From contig DJPN01000032.1 in NCBI GenBank assembly GCA_002438565.1, positions 37,252-51,484 of the forward strand: a stretch of 14,233 bases of DNA, given 5' to 3'. Below, in pieces: positions 1 to 7,427 of this stretch. Position 1 is the stretch's first letter, and every line of letters starts with the position of its first letter. Under the pieces are notes generated by a model that made no database searches, was not told the DNA's origin, and saw only the letters and a program-made list of their open reading frames with translations. Made by a program: the position numbers and the translations under genes. The stretch is from Alphaproteobacteria bacterium UBA6411 (lineage in GTDB: Bacteria; Pseudomonadota; Alphaproteobacteria; CAAGCB01; CAG-977).

Positions 1-119
1 TCAACGGGTTCTTTTTGTTTTTGCAGATGCATCAAAAACTTACTGCTAATAAAACTGCTAATAGAATCTCTCCCCGCCACTCTTTTTAGAAGGCTTTTGC
101 CCCACAAAGAGGTGTCCCG
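1..119. other. non-coding left edge, upstream of integrase relic
   Basis: No gene is visible here. The stretch holds a pair of 9-base direct repeats (42-62) and, at 64-80, a C-rich string ending in CCCCGCCAC that faintly resembles the 3' end of a serine or leucine tRNA. Because it lies just upstream of an integrase remnant, it may be the relic of an attachment site. The tRNA likeness is weak: no paired T-arm or acceptor stem can be built upstream. Confidence 0.25.
42..62. repeat. two direct copies of ACTGCTAAT, 12-base period
   Basis: ACTGCTAAT occurs at 42-50 and again at 54-62, separated by three A. Spaced repeats of this size upstream of an integrase gene can be recombinase or excisionase binding sites, but nothing here proves binding. 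Confidence 0.5.
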
Positions 120-398
120 ATGACGCTGTATAACAGGGGCTTTTCCTACTATGCGGTACATAGCCTTTCAAAGGCGGAAACCTTGCGGGAAGGGCGGAAA
201 CAAATCTGGATTTCTCTGCATACCAAAGACAGGGGACTGGCTGAACAACGTTATTTTGTGGTAATGTCGGAGTTAATGAAACGACTGCACTTTAAGGACG
301 AAACGATGACGACACCTTTTCAAACCGGTCATGACCAATGTCGTTTCGGCAGAAATCCTTCTCTAATTTCCGTAAGTCTTGTTTTCGATAAAAAATGA
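120..398 (+). pseudogene. tyrosine recombinase (phage/island integrase) N-terminal fragment
   Basis: The first ~58 residues read like the DUF6538-type N-terminal domain of tyrosine recombinases: MTLYNRGFSYYAVHSL, then GRKQIWISLHTKDRGLAEQR, the usual 'xxG-KxIWxSLxTKDxxxAExR' pattern. Full-length members run to about 350-450 residues and carry the core-binding and catalytic domains (R...HxxR...Y). Here the frame stops at 92 residues, and from about residue 60 the sequence no longer resembles the family, so the gene was cut and fused to other DNA. GAGGTG at 109-114 could serve as a ribosome binding site for the ATG at 120. It suggests that the island, or an older one at this place, was integrated by site-specific recombination. 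No activity is expected. Confidence 0.62.
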
Positions 399-554
399 CC
401 GTTTAATTTGTATATATCAAAGAACATAATTGTTCGCAACCATATTTTTAAAAAGCTGTGAAAATCGCAATTTTTGCACTGCCGGCAAAGCTATTCGCTC
501 CCGTCAAATCAAACGGTGAATTCCTTTGATAGGAAATAGGGGGACGAAAAAGGT
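399..554. other. AT-rich spacer before the glycan operon
   Basis: No convincing gene. A weak sigma-70-like pair, TTGTTT (379-384) and TTTAAT (402-407) with a 17-base spacer, could start transcription of the operon, but it matches the -35 consensus poorly. A small inverted repeat, GAACA-TAAT-TGTTC, lies at 422-435. A 23-codon frame opening with GTG at about 457 is too short to assign. Confidence 0.25.
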
Positions 555-794
555 ATGAACATCGCGTTTGTTCACGATTGTACAAATGAAACGGGGCGAT
601 GTGTTGCCAATCCGGATATACCCCCCCCCCCCGCAACACACCACATCAACGCACGCAACAGCCGGAAAATAACGCAAAAAAATTATGAACGGGATGCCTC
701 GAACATGTCCAGAGCCAAACGCTTAAAATTCGGGGAAGATGTCTACGCATTTTCCGAATATGTCCCGTTCGCTTTGTTCATTAAGGAATTGTAG
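555..794 (+). CDS. short hypothetical ORF containing a C12 tract
   Basis: This 79-codon frame is not a family I recognise. It runs from ATG 555 to TAG 792-794, and the stop is directly followed by the ATG of the aminotransferase at 795, so ribosomes finishing it could restart there. The 12-C run encodes four prolines (residues 23-26). One base more or less would stop the frame early, at TGA 686-688 (13 C) or TAA 670-672 (11 C). A G-rich AGGGGGA at 538-544 is a possible but distant ribosome binding site. The last 29 residues (MSRAKRLKFGEDVYAF onward) look more protein-like than the first part and may be the tail of a decayed sugar-pathway gene. It could equally be an untranslated leader. Confidence 0.25.
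   Translation: MNIAFVHDCTNETGRCVANPDIPPPPATHHINARNSRKITQKNYERDASNMSRAKRLKFGEDVYAFSEYVPFALFIKEL
621..632. repeat. homopolymeric tract of 12 C
   Basis: Twelve consecutive C (twelve G on the other strand) lie 162 bases before the first gene of the glycan operon. Runs of this length are prone to slipped-strand mispairing and often mark phase-variable surface genes in host-associated bacteria. Whether it varies here is unknown. Confidence 0.9.
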
Positions 795-1859
795 ATGTCG
801 ATAACTGTTACAAAACCGTATTTGCCGCCGAAAGACGAGTTTTTGAAATATGTGTCTGAAATTTTCGATCGCGGAATTTTGACAAATCAAGGGCCGAACG
901 TGCGCGAATTGGAAACAAAGCTGTCCGCTTTTCTGGGCGCGGAAAATTTCCACTACGTCACCAACGGCACGATTGCTTTGCAGTTGGCTTTAAAGGCTTT
1001 GGATATAGAAGACGGGGAAATCATTACGACGCCGTTTTCGTATGTTGCGACGACGTCCAGCATTTTGTGGGAACGGTGCACACCCGTGTTTGTCGATATC
1101 GATCCCGACAATTTCACGCTGGATCCGAATAAAATCGAAGCCGCAATCACGCCAAACACGCGCGCGATTATGCCGGTTCATGTTTTCGGTTATGCGTGCG
1201 ATGTCGACGCTATTCAAAAAATCGCCGACAAACACAATTTAAAAGTCATCTACGACGCGGCGCACGCGTTCGCTTCGGTGTACAAGGGAAAAGCGCTTTC
1301 GACTTACGGCGATGTTTCGACGTTGTCGTTTCACGCGACGAAATTGTTTCACACGATTGAGGGCGGCGCTTGCGTCGTCAAAGACAAAACGGTTTCCGAC
1401 AAATTGGAACTGATCAAGCGTTTTGGACATCAGGGAGATACGCACTATTGTCTGGGCATCAACGCGAAACAGGACGAATTCAACGCCGCGATGGGATTGG
1501 CGAATTTCGCGCATTTGGACGAAATTAAAGCGGCCAGAAAACACATCTCCGAACTGTATGATTCTCTTTTGAACGGCAAACTGCGCCGTCCGAAAGCGCA
1601 GGACGGACTGGAATACAATTACGCGTATTATCCCATCGTGTTCGAAAGTGAAAAGGAATTGCTGGCGGCGTTTGACAGGTTGGCGAAAATAGACGTTTTC
1701 CCGCGGCGCTATTTTTATCCGACGCTGAACAAACTGCCGTATCTGACGACGCAATACGCTTGCCCCGTGTCCGAAGACGTTACGACGCGCATAGCCTGCC
1801 TGCCGCTGTATGTCGGATTGGCGGACGCGGATGTCGAAAGAATTTGCGGAGTGTTGTAA
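795..1859 (+). CDS. DegT/DnrJ/EryC1/StrS sugar aminotransferase
   Basis: This PLP-dependent enzyme most likely transfers an amino group from glutamate to a keto-sugar nucleotide in the cytoplasm. At 354 residues it is the normal family length. Visible marks are the N-terminal substrate loop with GILTNQGPNVRELE (27-40), DAAHAF with the PLP-nitrogen aspartate D154, the Schiff-base lysine K183 in SFHATKLFHTIEGG, and NAKQDEFNAAMG. The SFHATK...EGG form is common in VioA/FdtB-like enzymes acting on dTDP-4- or 3-keto-6-deoxysugars; the exact substrate cannot be read. The ATG start is fixed by AAGGA (783-787) seven bases upstream. It is the first gene of the operon and its stop overlaps the next start by one base (TAATG). 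Confidence 0.93.
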   Translation: MSITVTKPYLPPKDEFLKYVSEIFDRGILTNQGPNVRELETKLSAFLGAENFHYVTNGTIALQLALKALDIEDGEIITTPFSYVATTSSILWERCTPVFVDIDPDNFTLDPNKIEAAITPNTRAIMPVHVFGYACDVDAIQKIADKHNLKVIYDAAHAFASVYKGKALSTYGDVSTLSFHATKLFHTIEGGACVVKDKTVSDKLELIKRFGHQGDTHYCLGINAKQDEFNAAMGLANFAHLDEIKAARKHISELYDSLLNGKLRRPKAQDGLEYNYAYYPIVFESEKELLAAFDRLAKIDVFPRRYFYPTLNKLPYLTTQYACPVSEDVTTRIACLPLYVGLADADVERICGVL

Positions 1860-2554
1860 TGAAACTGGCAATTATGCAACCATATTTTTTTCCGTATTTG
1901 GGATATTGGCAAATGTTGAGTGCAGTTGATGCGTTCGTCATATATGATGATGTCAATTACATAAAAAACGGTTGGATAAACAGAAACAATATTTTATCAA
2001 ACGGTGCCGGGCACCTTGTTACATTGGCGTTGGACAAGGCGTCGCCGTTTAAAAAAATAAACGAAACGTTCATTCTGTCCAGCGCGCGCGAAAAGGTGTT
2101 GGGATTTATTCGTAATTCGTATTTGAAAGCGCCTTATTTTAAGCAAGCCTTTCCATTGATTGAAGATATCCTTAATTGTCCAGAAAACAACATTGCGTTG
2201 TTTTTGGAAAATCAATTTAAAAAAGTTTTCACTTATCTTGGAATAAAAACGAAAATTTTACTTTCTTCCCGCGATGTCAGAAAAGATTTGTCATTATCGG
2301 CGCAGGACAAAGTTCTGCAAATTTGCAAAAATACAGGCGCAACACAATATATAAATGCAATAGGAGGGCAAGATCTTTATAACAAAGAAACTTTTGCTCA
2401 AAACGGCATTCAGTTGAATTTCATTAAAATGAACGCTGTCCGTTATCAACAGTTTAAAAACGATTTTGTACCGAATTTATCCGTCATTGACGTGATGATG
2501 TTCAATTCTCCCGAAATAATCAACAAAATGCTGGATGATTATGAGTTGCTGTAA
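1859..2554 (+). CDS. WbqC-family protein
   Basis: The 231-residue product matches the WbqC family in length and opening: MKLAIMQPYFFPYLGYW (1-17) followed by YDDVNYIKNGWINRN (29-43), the family's best conserved block. WbqC-like proteins are found in O-antigen and capsule clusters; their chemistry is not well settled, and they are suspected to act in modification of amino-sugars. The frame is open upstream of 1859, but the family start is the ATG at 1859, which overlaps the aminotransferase stop. The gene is visibly richer in A and T than the aminotransferase before it, so it may have a separate origin. No signal peptide or membrane segment is seen, so it should be cytoplasmic. Confidence 0.85.
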   Translation: MKLAIMQPYFFPYLGYWQMLSAVDAFVIYDDVNYIKNGWINRNNILSNGAGHLVTLALDKASPFKKINETFILSSAREKVLGFIRNSYLKAPYFKQAFPLIEDILNCPENNIALFLENQFKKVFTYLGIKTKILLSSRDVRKDLSLSAQDKVLQICKNTGATQYINAIGGQDLYNKETFAQNGIQLNFIKMNAVRYQQFKNDFVPNLSVIDVMMFNSPEIINKMLDDYELL

Positions 2555-3443
2555 GGAAATAGGTGGATATTTCGGATTGGAATGCGGAAAATCTGCGGAT
2601 TTTCACGACGGCGTTTATCTGAATTCCGCCCGCAGCGCTTTGCGCTACATTATTCGCGCCTATGGCATTAAAACGATGCGTGTTCCCGCGTATACCTGTC
2701 CCGTTGTTTACGAGGCGGTCAAGGCGGAAAACTGCGGCATATCGTTATACGATGTTGATGAAAACTTTATGCCTGTTTACGGTTGCGGCAAAGGCGATTT
2801 CATTTTGTACAACAACTGGTTCGGCGTTTGCGGCAAGCAGGTCGAAGCCATGGCGGAATGTCATCCGAATTTGATCGTTGACAACGCGCAGGCATTCTAT
2901 TCGACGCCCAAAGGCTTGGCCTGTTTTTACAGCCCGCGCAAATTTTTCGGACTGGCGGACGGCGGCATTGCCGTTTGCGCAAAAACGACGGGCGAAGAGT
3001 ACGAACAAGATGTCTCCTTCGATCGTTGTTCTCATTTGTTAAAGCGCGCGGATTTGGGCGCGTCGGCGGGATACGCGGATTTTCAAAAAAACGACGCGGC
3101 TTTGAATGGTTTGCCGATAAAGAAAATGTCCGCTTTGACCCGCGCGATGATGGGCAACATTGATTACAAAGCGGCAAAAGCCAAGCGGTTGGAGAATTTT
3201 CACTATTTAGAAGAAAAATTGGGGCAGCGCTTTGATTTGGCAGCGGACGACGTGCCGATGGTTTATCCGTATATGACAAACGACAATTCTTTGCGGCAAA
3301 GGTTAATTGAGAAGAAAATTTTCGTCGCAACGTATTGGAATGGCGCGCAGCCCGATTTAACACGCAAAATTATTCCTTTGCCGATTGATCAGCGTTACGG
3401 CTTTGCGGAAATGGAAAAAATAGCGGAGGCGGTCAATGGCTAA
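2541..3443 (+). CDS. short DegT-like PLP-dependent transferase
   Basis: This 300-residue protein has a fold type I aminotransferase outline similar to DegT enzymes but is shorter. It opens with KEIGGYFGLE and SARSALRYI, has the region DNAQAF (D114 as likely PLP-nitrogen partner), and has a probable Schiff-base lysine K134 in FYSPRKFFGLADGG. The usual long C-terminal part of DegT enzymes is reduced. Similar proteins lie next to wbqC in surface-polysaccharide loci, which fits the 14-base overlap with the wbqC-like gene; that supports a joint step on one sugar. ATG 2541 was preferred to ATG 2535 because GGA at 2533-2535 is at a usable distance only from it; both are possible. The substrate is unknown, and a non-aminotransferase role is possible. 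Confidence 0.72.
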   Translation: MSCCKEIGGYFGLECGKSADFHDGVYLNSARSALRYIIRAYGIKTMRVPAYTCPVVYEAVKAENCGISLYDVDENFMPVYGCGKGDFILYNNWFGVCGKQVEAMAECHPNLIVDNAQAFYSTPKGLACFYSPRKFFGLADGGIAVCAKTTGEEYEQDVSFDRCSHLLKRADLGASAGYADFQKNDAALNGLPIKKMSALTRAMMGNIDYKAAKAKRLENFHYLEEKLGQRFDLAADDVPMVYPYMTNDNSLRQRLIEKKIFVATYWNGAQPDLTRKIIPLPIDQRYGFAEMEKIAEAVNG

Positions 3444-4707
3444 AATTAGGGTTTTGGTGTTTCCCGCGGGCGAAATTAACGCCGTGGAACTGCACGACGC
3501 GCTGTCGGCGTGCGTTAACGTCGAATTATGGGGCGCGTCTTCCGTCGAACGGCACGGCAGTTACGTTTTTAAAAATTATGTCCCGGGCCTGCCGATGATT
3601 ACGTCGCCCGATTTTATTGAAAAGTTTAACGCGCTGCTGACGGAAAAACATATTGACGCGGTATTCCCGACTCATGACACCGTGGCGATGTTTTTGGCGG
3701 ACAATGCCGAAAAAATTCAAGCGAAAGTCATTGTCGCGGATAAAAAGACCGCCGAAATCTGTCGGGATAAGGAAAAAACGTACCGCGTTTTGGCGGGGGC
3801 GGATTTTCTGCCGAAAATTTATGACGGGGTTGACTCTTTTCCCGTTTTTATCAAACCGAAACAGTCGCAGGGCGCGGTCGGCGCGAAATTAATTCGGTCG
3901 GCGGCGGACATTCCCGCGGTTGATTGGACGGATTACGTCATTTGCGAATATTTGCCGGGGGCGGAGTACACGGTTGATTGTCTGACGGACAAAAACGGCA
4001 GGCTGGCGGGTGTTTTTCCGCGTTCGCGCAATCGGCTGATGGCAGGGGTCTGCGTGGCGGGAAAAACCGAGCCGCTGACCGATGAAATCAAACACATCGC
4101 CGATACGATCAATGAAAAAATGACGTTTAAAGGGTTGTGGTGGTTTCAAATCAAGCAGGATAAAAACGGCAAATGGAAATTGCTTGAAGTATCGACGCGC
4201 TGCGCGGGCACAATGGGACTGACGCGCGCGAAAGGCGTCAATTTGCCGTTGTTGAGCGTGTACGCCGCCATGGGACGCGATATCTCCGTCGAACCGAACG
4301 ATTATACGGTTGAAACGGACCGCACGCTGATTTCGCGTTATAAAATCGGTTATGAGTATGACACGGTTTACTTTGATTTCGATGATACGCTGATCATCGG
4401 CGAAGCGGTGAATTTAAAAGCGGTTTGGTTTTTGTATCAGTGCAGAAATTTGGGCAAAAAAGTAATTTTGCTGACGAAGCACGAACGGGACTTGACCGAA
4501 ACGATGCGGCGTTTTGCGATTGCGGAAAACTTGTTTTCGGAAATTATTCACATCAAACCGACCGACAACAAAGCCGATTACGTCCGCCCGCGCCGCGCGA
4601 TTTTTGTGGACAACGCTTTTCAAGAACGCTCGGCGGTCGCGCGGAAACATCATATTCCCGTTTTCGACGCGGACGGCATTGACGCTTTGATGGATTGGAG
4701 AAGTTAA
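3436..4707 (+). CDS. ATP-grasp ligase fused to a HAD-like hydrolase domain
   Basis: The 423-residue protein has two parts. Residues ~1-300 form an ATP-grasp domain of the carbamoyl-phosphate-synthase/D-Ala-ligase type: an N-terminal Rossmann-like unit, the ATP-binding FIKPKQSQGAVGAK (138-151, K140), CEYLPGAEYTVD (170-181), and the metal-binding LLEVSTRCAGTMG (249-261, E251, R255). Residues ~305-423 form a small HAD domain with motif I YFDFDDTL (nucleophile D314, acid D316), LLTKH (T347), a lysine near 379, and FVDN (D392). ATP-grasp enzymes join a carboxylate to an amine or thiol through an acyl phosphate; a HAD domain would remove a phosphate. The start has GGAGG six bases upstream and overlaps the previous gene by eight bases. 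The substrate is unknown; attachment of an amino acid or acyl group to an amino-sugar is a reasonable guess. Confidence 0.85.
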   Translation: MAKIRVLVFPAGEINAVELHDALSACVNVELWGASSVERHGSYVFKNYVPGLPMITSPDFIEKFNALLTEKHIDAVFPTHDTVAMFLADNAEKIQAKVIVADKKTAEICRDKEKTYRVLAGADFLPKIYDGVDSFPVFIKPKQSQGAVGAKLIRSAADIPAVDWTDYVICEYLPGAEYTVDCLTDKNGRLAGVFPRSRNRLMAGVCVAGKTEPLTDEIKHIADTINEKMTFKGLWWFQIKQDKNGKWKLLEVSTRCAGTMGLTRAKGVNLPLLSVYAAMGRDISVEPNDYTVETDRTLISRYKIGYEYDTVYFDFDDTLIIGEAVNLKAVWFLYQCRNLGKKVILLTKHERDLTETMRRFAIAENLFSEIIHIKPTDNKADYVRPRRAIFVDNAFQERSAVARKHHIPVFDADGIDALMDWRS

Positions 4708-5669
4708 TGAAAAACACTGCTTTTAACAGATTGCGTTACAGATTGCTTTTTCTGCTGACATTTGGAAAAACAAAACAGCACTATAAGAAAAAATATAAGG
4801 AATGCAAAAAACGGATTGTTTGTAATTCCCCGTTGTTTTCACAAGCAAAACAAGCCGCTGATGCATCGAATATGTACTTTTTTTGCCAAATGGCGGATCA
4901 TTTGCGTTTGTATCAAAAAGCGGCGTCCCTTCATGCGGAAACATTTAAAGGCTGTAAAAATCTTTATGCGGGAAAAGATGTTTGTTTGATAGCAACCGGA
5001 CCGACGCTGAATTTTTTTGAACCTGTTGAAAATGCCGTATATGTCGGCGTAAACAAAGCATTCCGTTACGATAAAGTCACTTTGGATTATTTGTGGATGC
5101 AGGATTACGCCGCCGTTGCTCCGTATATTGAGGAAAGTTTGAACTACCGCAATCCGGACGTGAAGCGTTATTACGGTATTATGCCGTATGGTCTTGTGCC
5201 GGATTGGATTATTCCCGAATCTGTTGCGGCAAGACACAAGGCAAAACGTTACTATTCCCGCGTCCGCTGGCCGGATAAAGGGCGGGAAGTCTTGATTAAA
5301 AAAGATGAGTTCGCATTCGACATTACGGCTGAACCGCTGACATGTTCGGGCAGCATTGTTTTTCCCGCAATGCAGTTCATTCTTTATACAAATCCCAAAC
5401 GGGTTTACCTCGTCGGGTGCGACAGCAAATATACGGGCTATTTTGACAAAACCGCTCAAACTGCGGGCGATCCGAACTTTTCAGCCGTTTTAACGGGGTG
5501 GAAATTGATGAAAGGGTTTGCAAAGACATATTACCCCGAAACGGAAATCATATCCGTCAATCCTGTCGGATTGAAAGGGCTGTTTTACGACGTTTACACG
5601 GAATCTTACTTGAACGAGCATCCTGAAGTCGACAGAAATATCGTCGAAATCTTGAATGAAGGAGAATGA
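4707..5669 (+). CDS. DUF115/MptE-like Rossmann protein of glycan loci
   Basis: The 320-residue product has the marks of a DUF115-like protein. GKDVCLIATGPTLN (89-102) is the glycine-containing nucleotide loop after a beta strand, and KRVYLVGCDSKYTGYF (231-246) is the second conserved block. Members occur in O-antigen, capsule and flagellin-glycosylation loci (motility accessory factors) and are suspected to be sugar transferases or to handle a sugar nucleotide; the reaction is not certain. A basic N-terminal stretch (residues 1-40, rich in K and R) could bind membrane or lipid-linked substrate. Start ATG 4707 has GGAG (4697-4700) upstream and overlaps the previous stop by one base; a TTG further upstream at 4695 is less likely. 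Confidence 0.7.
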   Translation: MKNTAFNRLRYRLLFLLTFGKTKQHYKKKYKECKKRIVCNSPLFSQAKQAADASNMYFFCQMADHLRLYQKAASLHAETFKGCKNLYAGKDVCLIATGPTLNFFEPVENAVYVGVNKAFRYDKVTLDYLWMQDYAAVAPYIEESLNYRNPDVKRYYGIMPYGLVPDWIIPESVAARHKAKRYYSRVRWPDKGREVLIKKDEFAFDITAEPLTCSGSIVFPAMQFILYTNPKRVYLVGCDSKYTGYFDKTAQTAGDPNFSAVLTGWKLMKGFAKTYYPETEIISVNPVGLKGLFYDVYTESYLNEHPEVDRNIVEILNEGE

Positions 5670-5671
5670 AC

Positions 5672-7426
5672 ATGAGAATTAAATCTTTTACAGTTACAAA
5701 CTATAGAAGCATTAGAGAAGCTTGTTTTGATTTGGATCCAAAAATGACTGTTTTACTTGCAGAAAACAATGCAGGTAAGTCAAATATTCTGAGAGCGCTG
5801 GCCGGAGCTTTTCATATTATTTCTGAAATAAAAAAAGACCCTGAACTTAAATTTTTAAGAAACCATTTTTCAACAAAAATGGAAGACGTAAATGATGGAT
5901 GGAATTATACTTGGGAGAAAGATTATCCAAAGAGTTTACAAAGCAGAAAACTTAAAAAAGGAGCAAAACATTCGGCTACGAAATTTCGATTAGATTTTTT
6001 GTTAGATGAAAATGAGCAACAACAATTTAAAACTGAAATAGAAAATTCTATTAATGAAGACTTGCCATTTGAAATATCCATATACAAAGATAATGAGATA
6101 AAAATTAATATTCCAAAACGCGCTCACGGAAAAGTTAGTGAAGTCTTCAAAAGTAAAAAAGATAAAATAGCTCAATTTATATCAAAAAAGATTGACTTTG
6201 TATATATTCCAGCAGTTCGACCAGCTTCTTTGTCTCTAAATATTGTGTATAATTTATTAAGAGGCGCATTGCTTCAACTTGGACAGGATGATCAACAATA
6301 CAAAGAAGCTCTTGGCATCATAGAGCAAATTGAAAAGAAAAAAATAAATGAATTAATGCAACATCTAACAGAAAGCATCAAGGGAATTTTGCCTAATGTT
6401 TCTAAAATGACTATAAATTACCTTAATGAACATAATGGGCTAGTTAATTCTTCATGGAAAGGAGACTTTGATATTATAGTTAATGACGGTGTTGAAACAT
6501 CCCTTTTTGATAAGGGTGATGGTATACAAAGTTTAGCAGCCTTTGGAATAATTCAATACTCTAAACAATCGGACAAAAGTCTAAATCTTCTGGTCGAAGA
6601 ACCTGAAACTCACTTACATCCAGGAGCGATTAAAGAAACAAAGCGTATTTTGGATGAGATTTCAGAAGAAAAACAAACTATAATCACAACACATTCGCCG
6701 TTATTCGTAAACAGAAAACATATGGAAGCAAATGTAATAATTAAAGATAATAAAGCAAATCCATCAAAGCAACTCTCAGATATTAGAAAATGTCTTGGTG
6801 TCGCAATAGATGATAATTTAATTAACAGCGAAATTGCTCTTTTAGTCGAAGGGAAAAGCGATGCAACAGCTTTAAACGCTCTGTTAAAAGCAAAATCACA
6901 AAAATTGAAAGAGGCGATAGAAGAACACAAATTAACCATACATTACATGGGAGGATTGGATCATTTGATTGCAAGGAAAGCTTCTTTGGATGGGCTTGTT
7001 TTTAAACATGTTTTTGTTTTTGTTGATGCCGATGAAGAGGGGAAAAACGCTATAAAACGAGCAAAAGAAAACTTATCCGATGATGAATTTATGCTCTCTT
7101 CTATAGAAGGATTTAAGCAAAGTGAGTTCGAAGATTATTATAAAGCTGAAATTTTCGAAAATATCGATCAAATTTCAAACTTTGATAATTGGAAAAACTG
7201 TTTGTTATCTAAAACAAACAGATGGACTGAAAAGCTCAAATCACTTTATTCTAACAATGGGAAATGCTTAGATAAAGATGATATAAGTAATATAAAAATT
7301 GAAATTTCACAAAAAATAGAAAATTCAAAAACTCCTCTTTCTTTTCTTGATGAAAAAAGATGTGCAAGTTTATTTAAACTTGTTGAAACGTTAGAAAATT
7401 TTATATCAAATGAAAGGAAAAAGTAA
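5672..7426 (+). CDS. OLD-family nuclease: ABC-type ATPase with C-terminal TOPRIM domain
   Basis: The 584-residue protein has the OLD (overcoming lysogenization defect) architecture. It starts with MRIKSFTVTNYRSI and a Walker A AENNAGKSN (30-38, K36; the usual first glycine is alanine), followed by an insert and a central FDKGDGIQSL signature-like block (~279-288). Walker B is LLVEEPETHLHP (~306-317) and the H-loop is TTHSP (~339-343). The TOPRIM half has the catalytic glutamate in LLVEGKSDA (E393) and the metal-binding VFVDADEEGK (D452, D454). OLD proteins are ATP-regulated DNA nucleases, often linked to phage defence. No UvrD-like partner (as in Gabija) lies beside it, so it may be a stand-alone class 1 type. 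It is far more AT-rich than its neighbours: 11 of 60 bases at 7261-7320 are G/C, against 33 of 60 at 3841-3900. ATG 5672 has GAAGGAG seven bases upstream. Confidence 0.9.
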   Translation: MRIKSFTVTNYRSIREACFDLDPKMTVLLAENNAGKSNILRALAGAFHIISEIKKDPELKFLRNHFSTKMEDVNDGWNYTWEKDYPKSLQSRKLKKGAKHSATKFRLDFLLDENEQQQFKTEIENSINEDLPFEISIYKDNEIKINIPKRAHGKVSEVFKSKKDKIAQFISKKIDFVYIPAVRPASLSLNIVYNLLRGALLQLGQDDQQYKEALGIIEQIEKKKINELMQHLTESIKGILPNVSKMTINYLNEHNGLVNSSWKGDFDIIVNDGVETSLFDKGDGIQSLAAFGIIQYSKQSDKSLNLLVEEPETHLHPGAIKETKRILDEISEEKQTIITTHSPLFVNRKHMEANVIIKDNKANPSKQLSDIRKCLGVAIDDNLINSEIALLVEGKSDATALNALLKAKSQKLKEAIEEHKLTIHYMGGLDHLIARKASLDGLVFKHVFVFVDADEEGKNAIKRAKENLSDDEFMLSSIEGFKQSEFEDYYKAEIFENIDQISNFDNWKNCLLSKTNRWTEKLKSLYSNNGKCLDKDDISNIKIEISQKIENSKTPLSFLDEKRCASLFKLVETLENFISNERKK

Positions 7427-7427
7427 A

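Noticed and set aside
422..435. Inverted repeat GAACA-TAAT-TGTTC as an operator
   Set aside because: Arms of only five bases occur often by chance in AT-rich DNA, and no regulator gene is nearby.
448..639. Minus-strand 63-residue frame across the C12 tract
   Set aside because: No resemblance to a known protein, no ribosome binding site; it exists because the region is open by chance.
1239..1871. Minus-strand 210-residue frame inside the aminotransferase gene
   Set aside because: It is a shadow frame of a gene with complete catalytic motifs on the plus strand; its composition (many R, F and V) is typical of an antisense reading.
5672..7426. Gabija, PARIS or retron-Eco8 defence system
   Set aside because: These need a partner gene (UvrD-like helicase, a separate TOPRIM protein, or a reverse transcriptase with ncRNA). 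None is seen next to the OLD gene, so only the general OLD assignment is supported.
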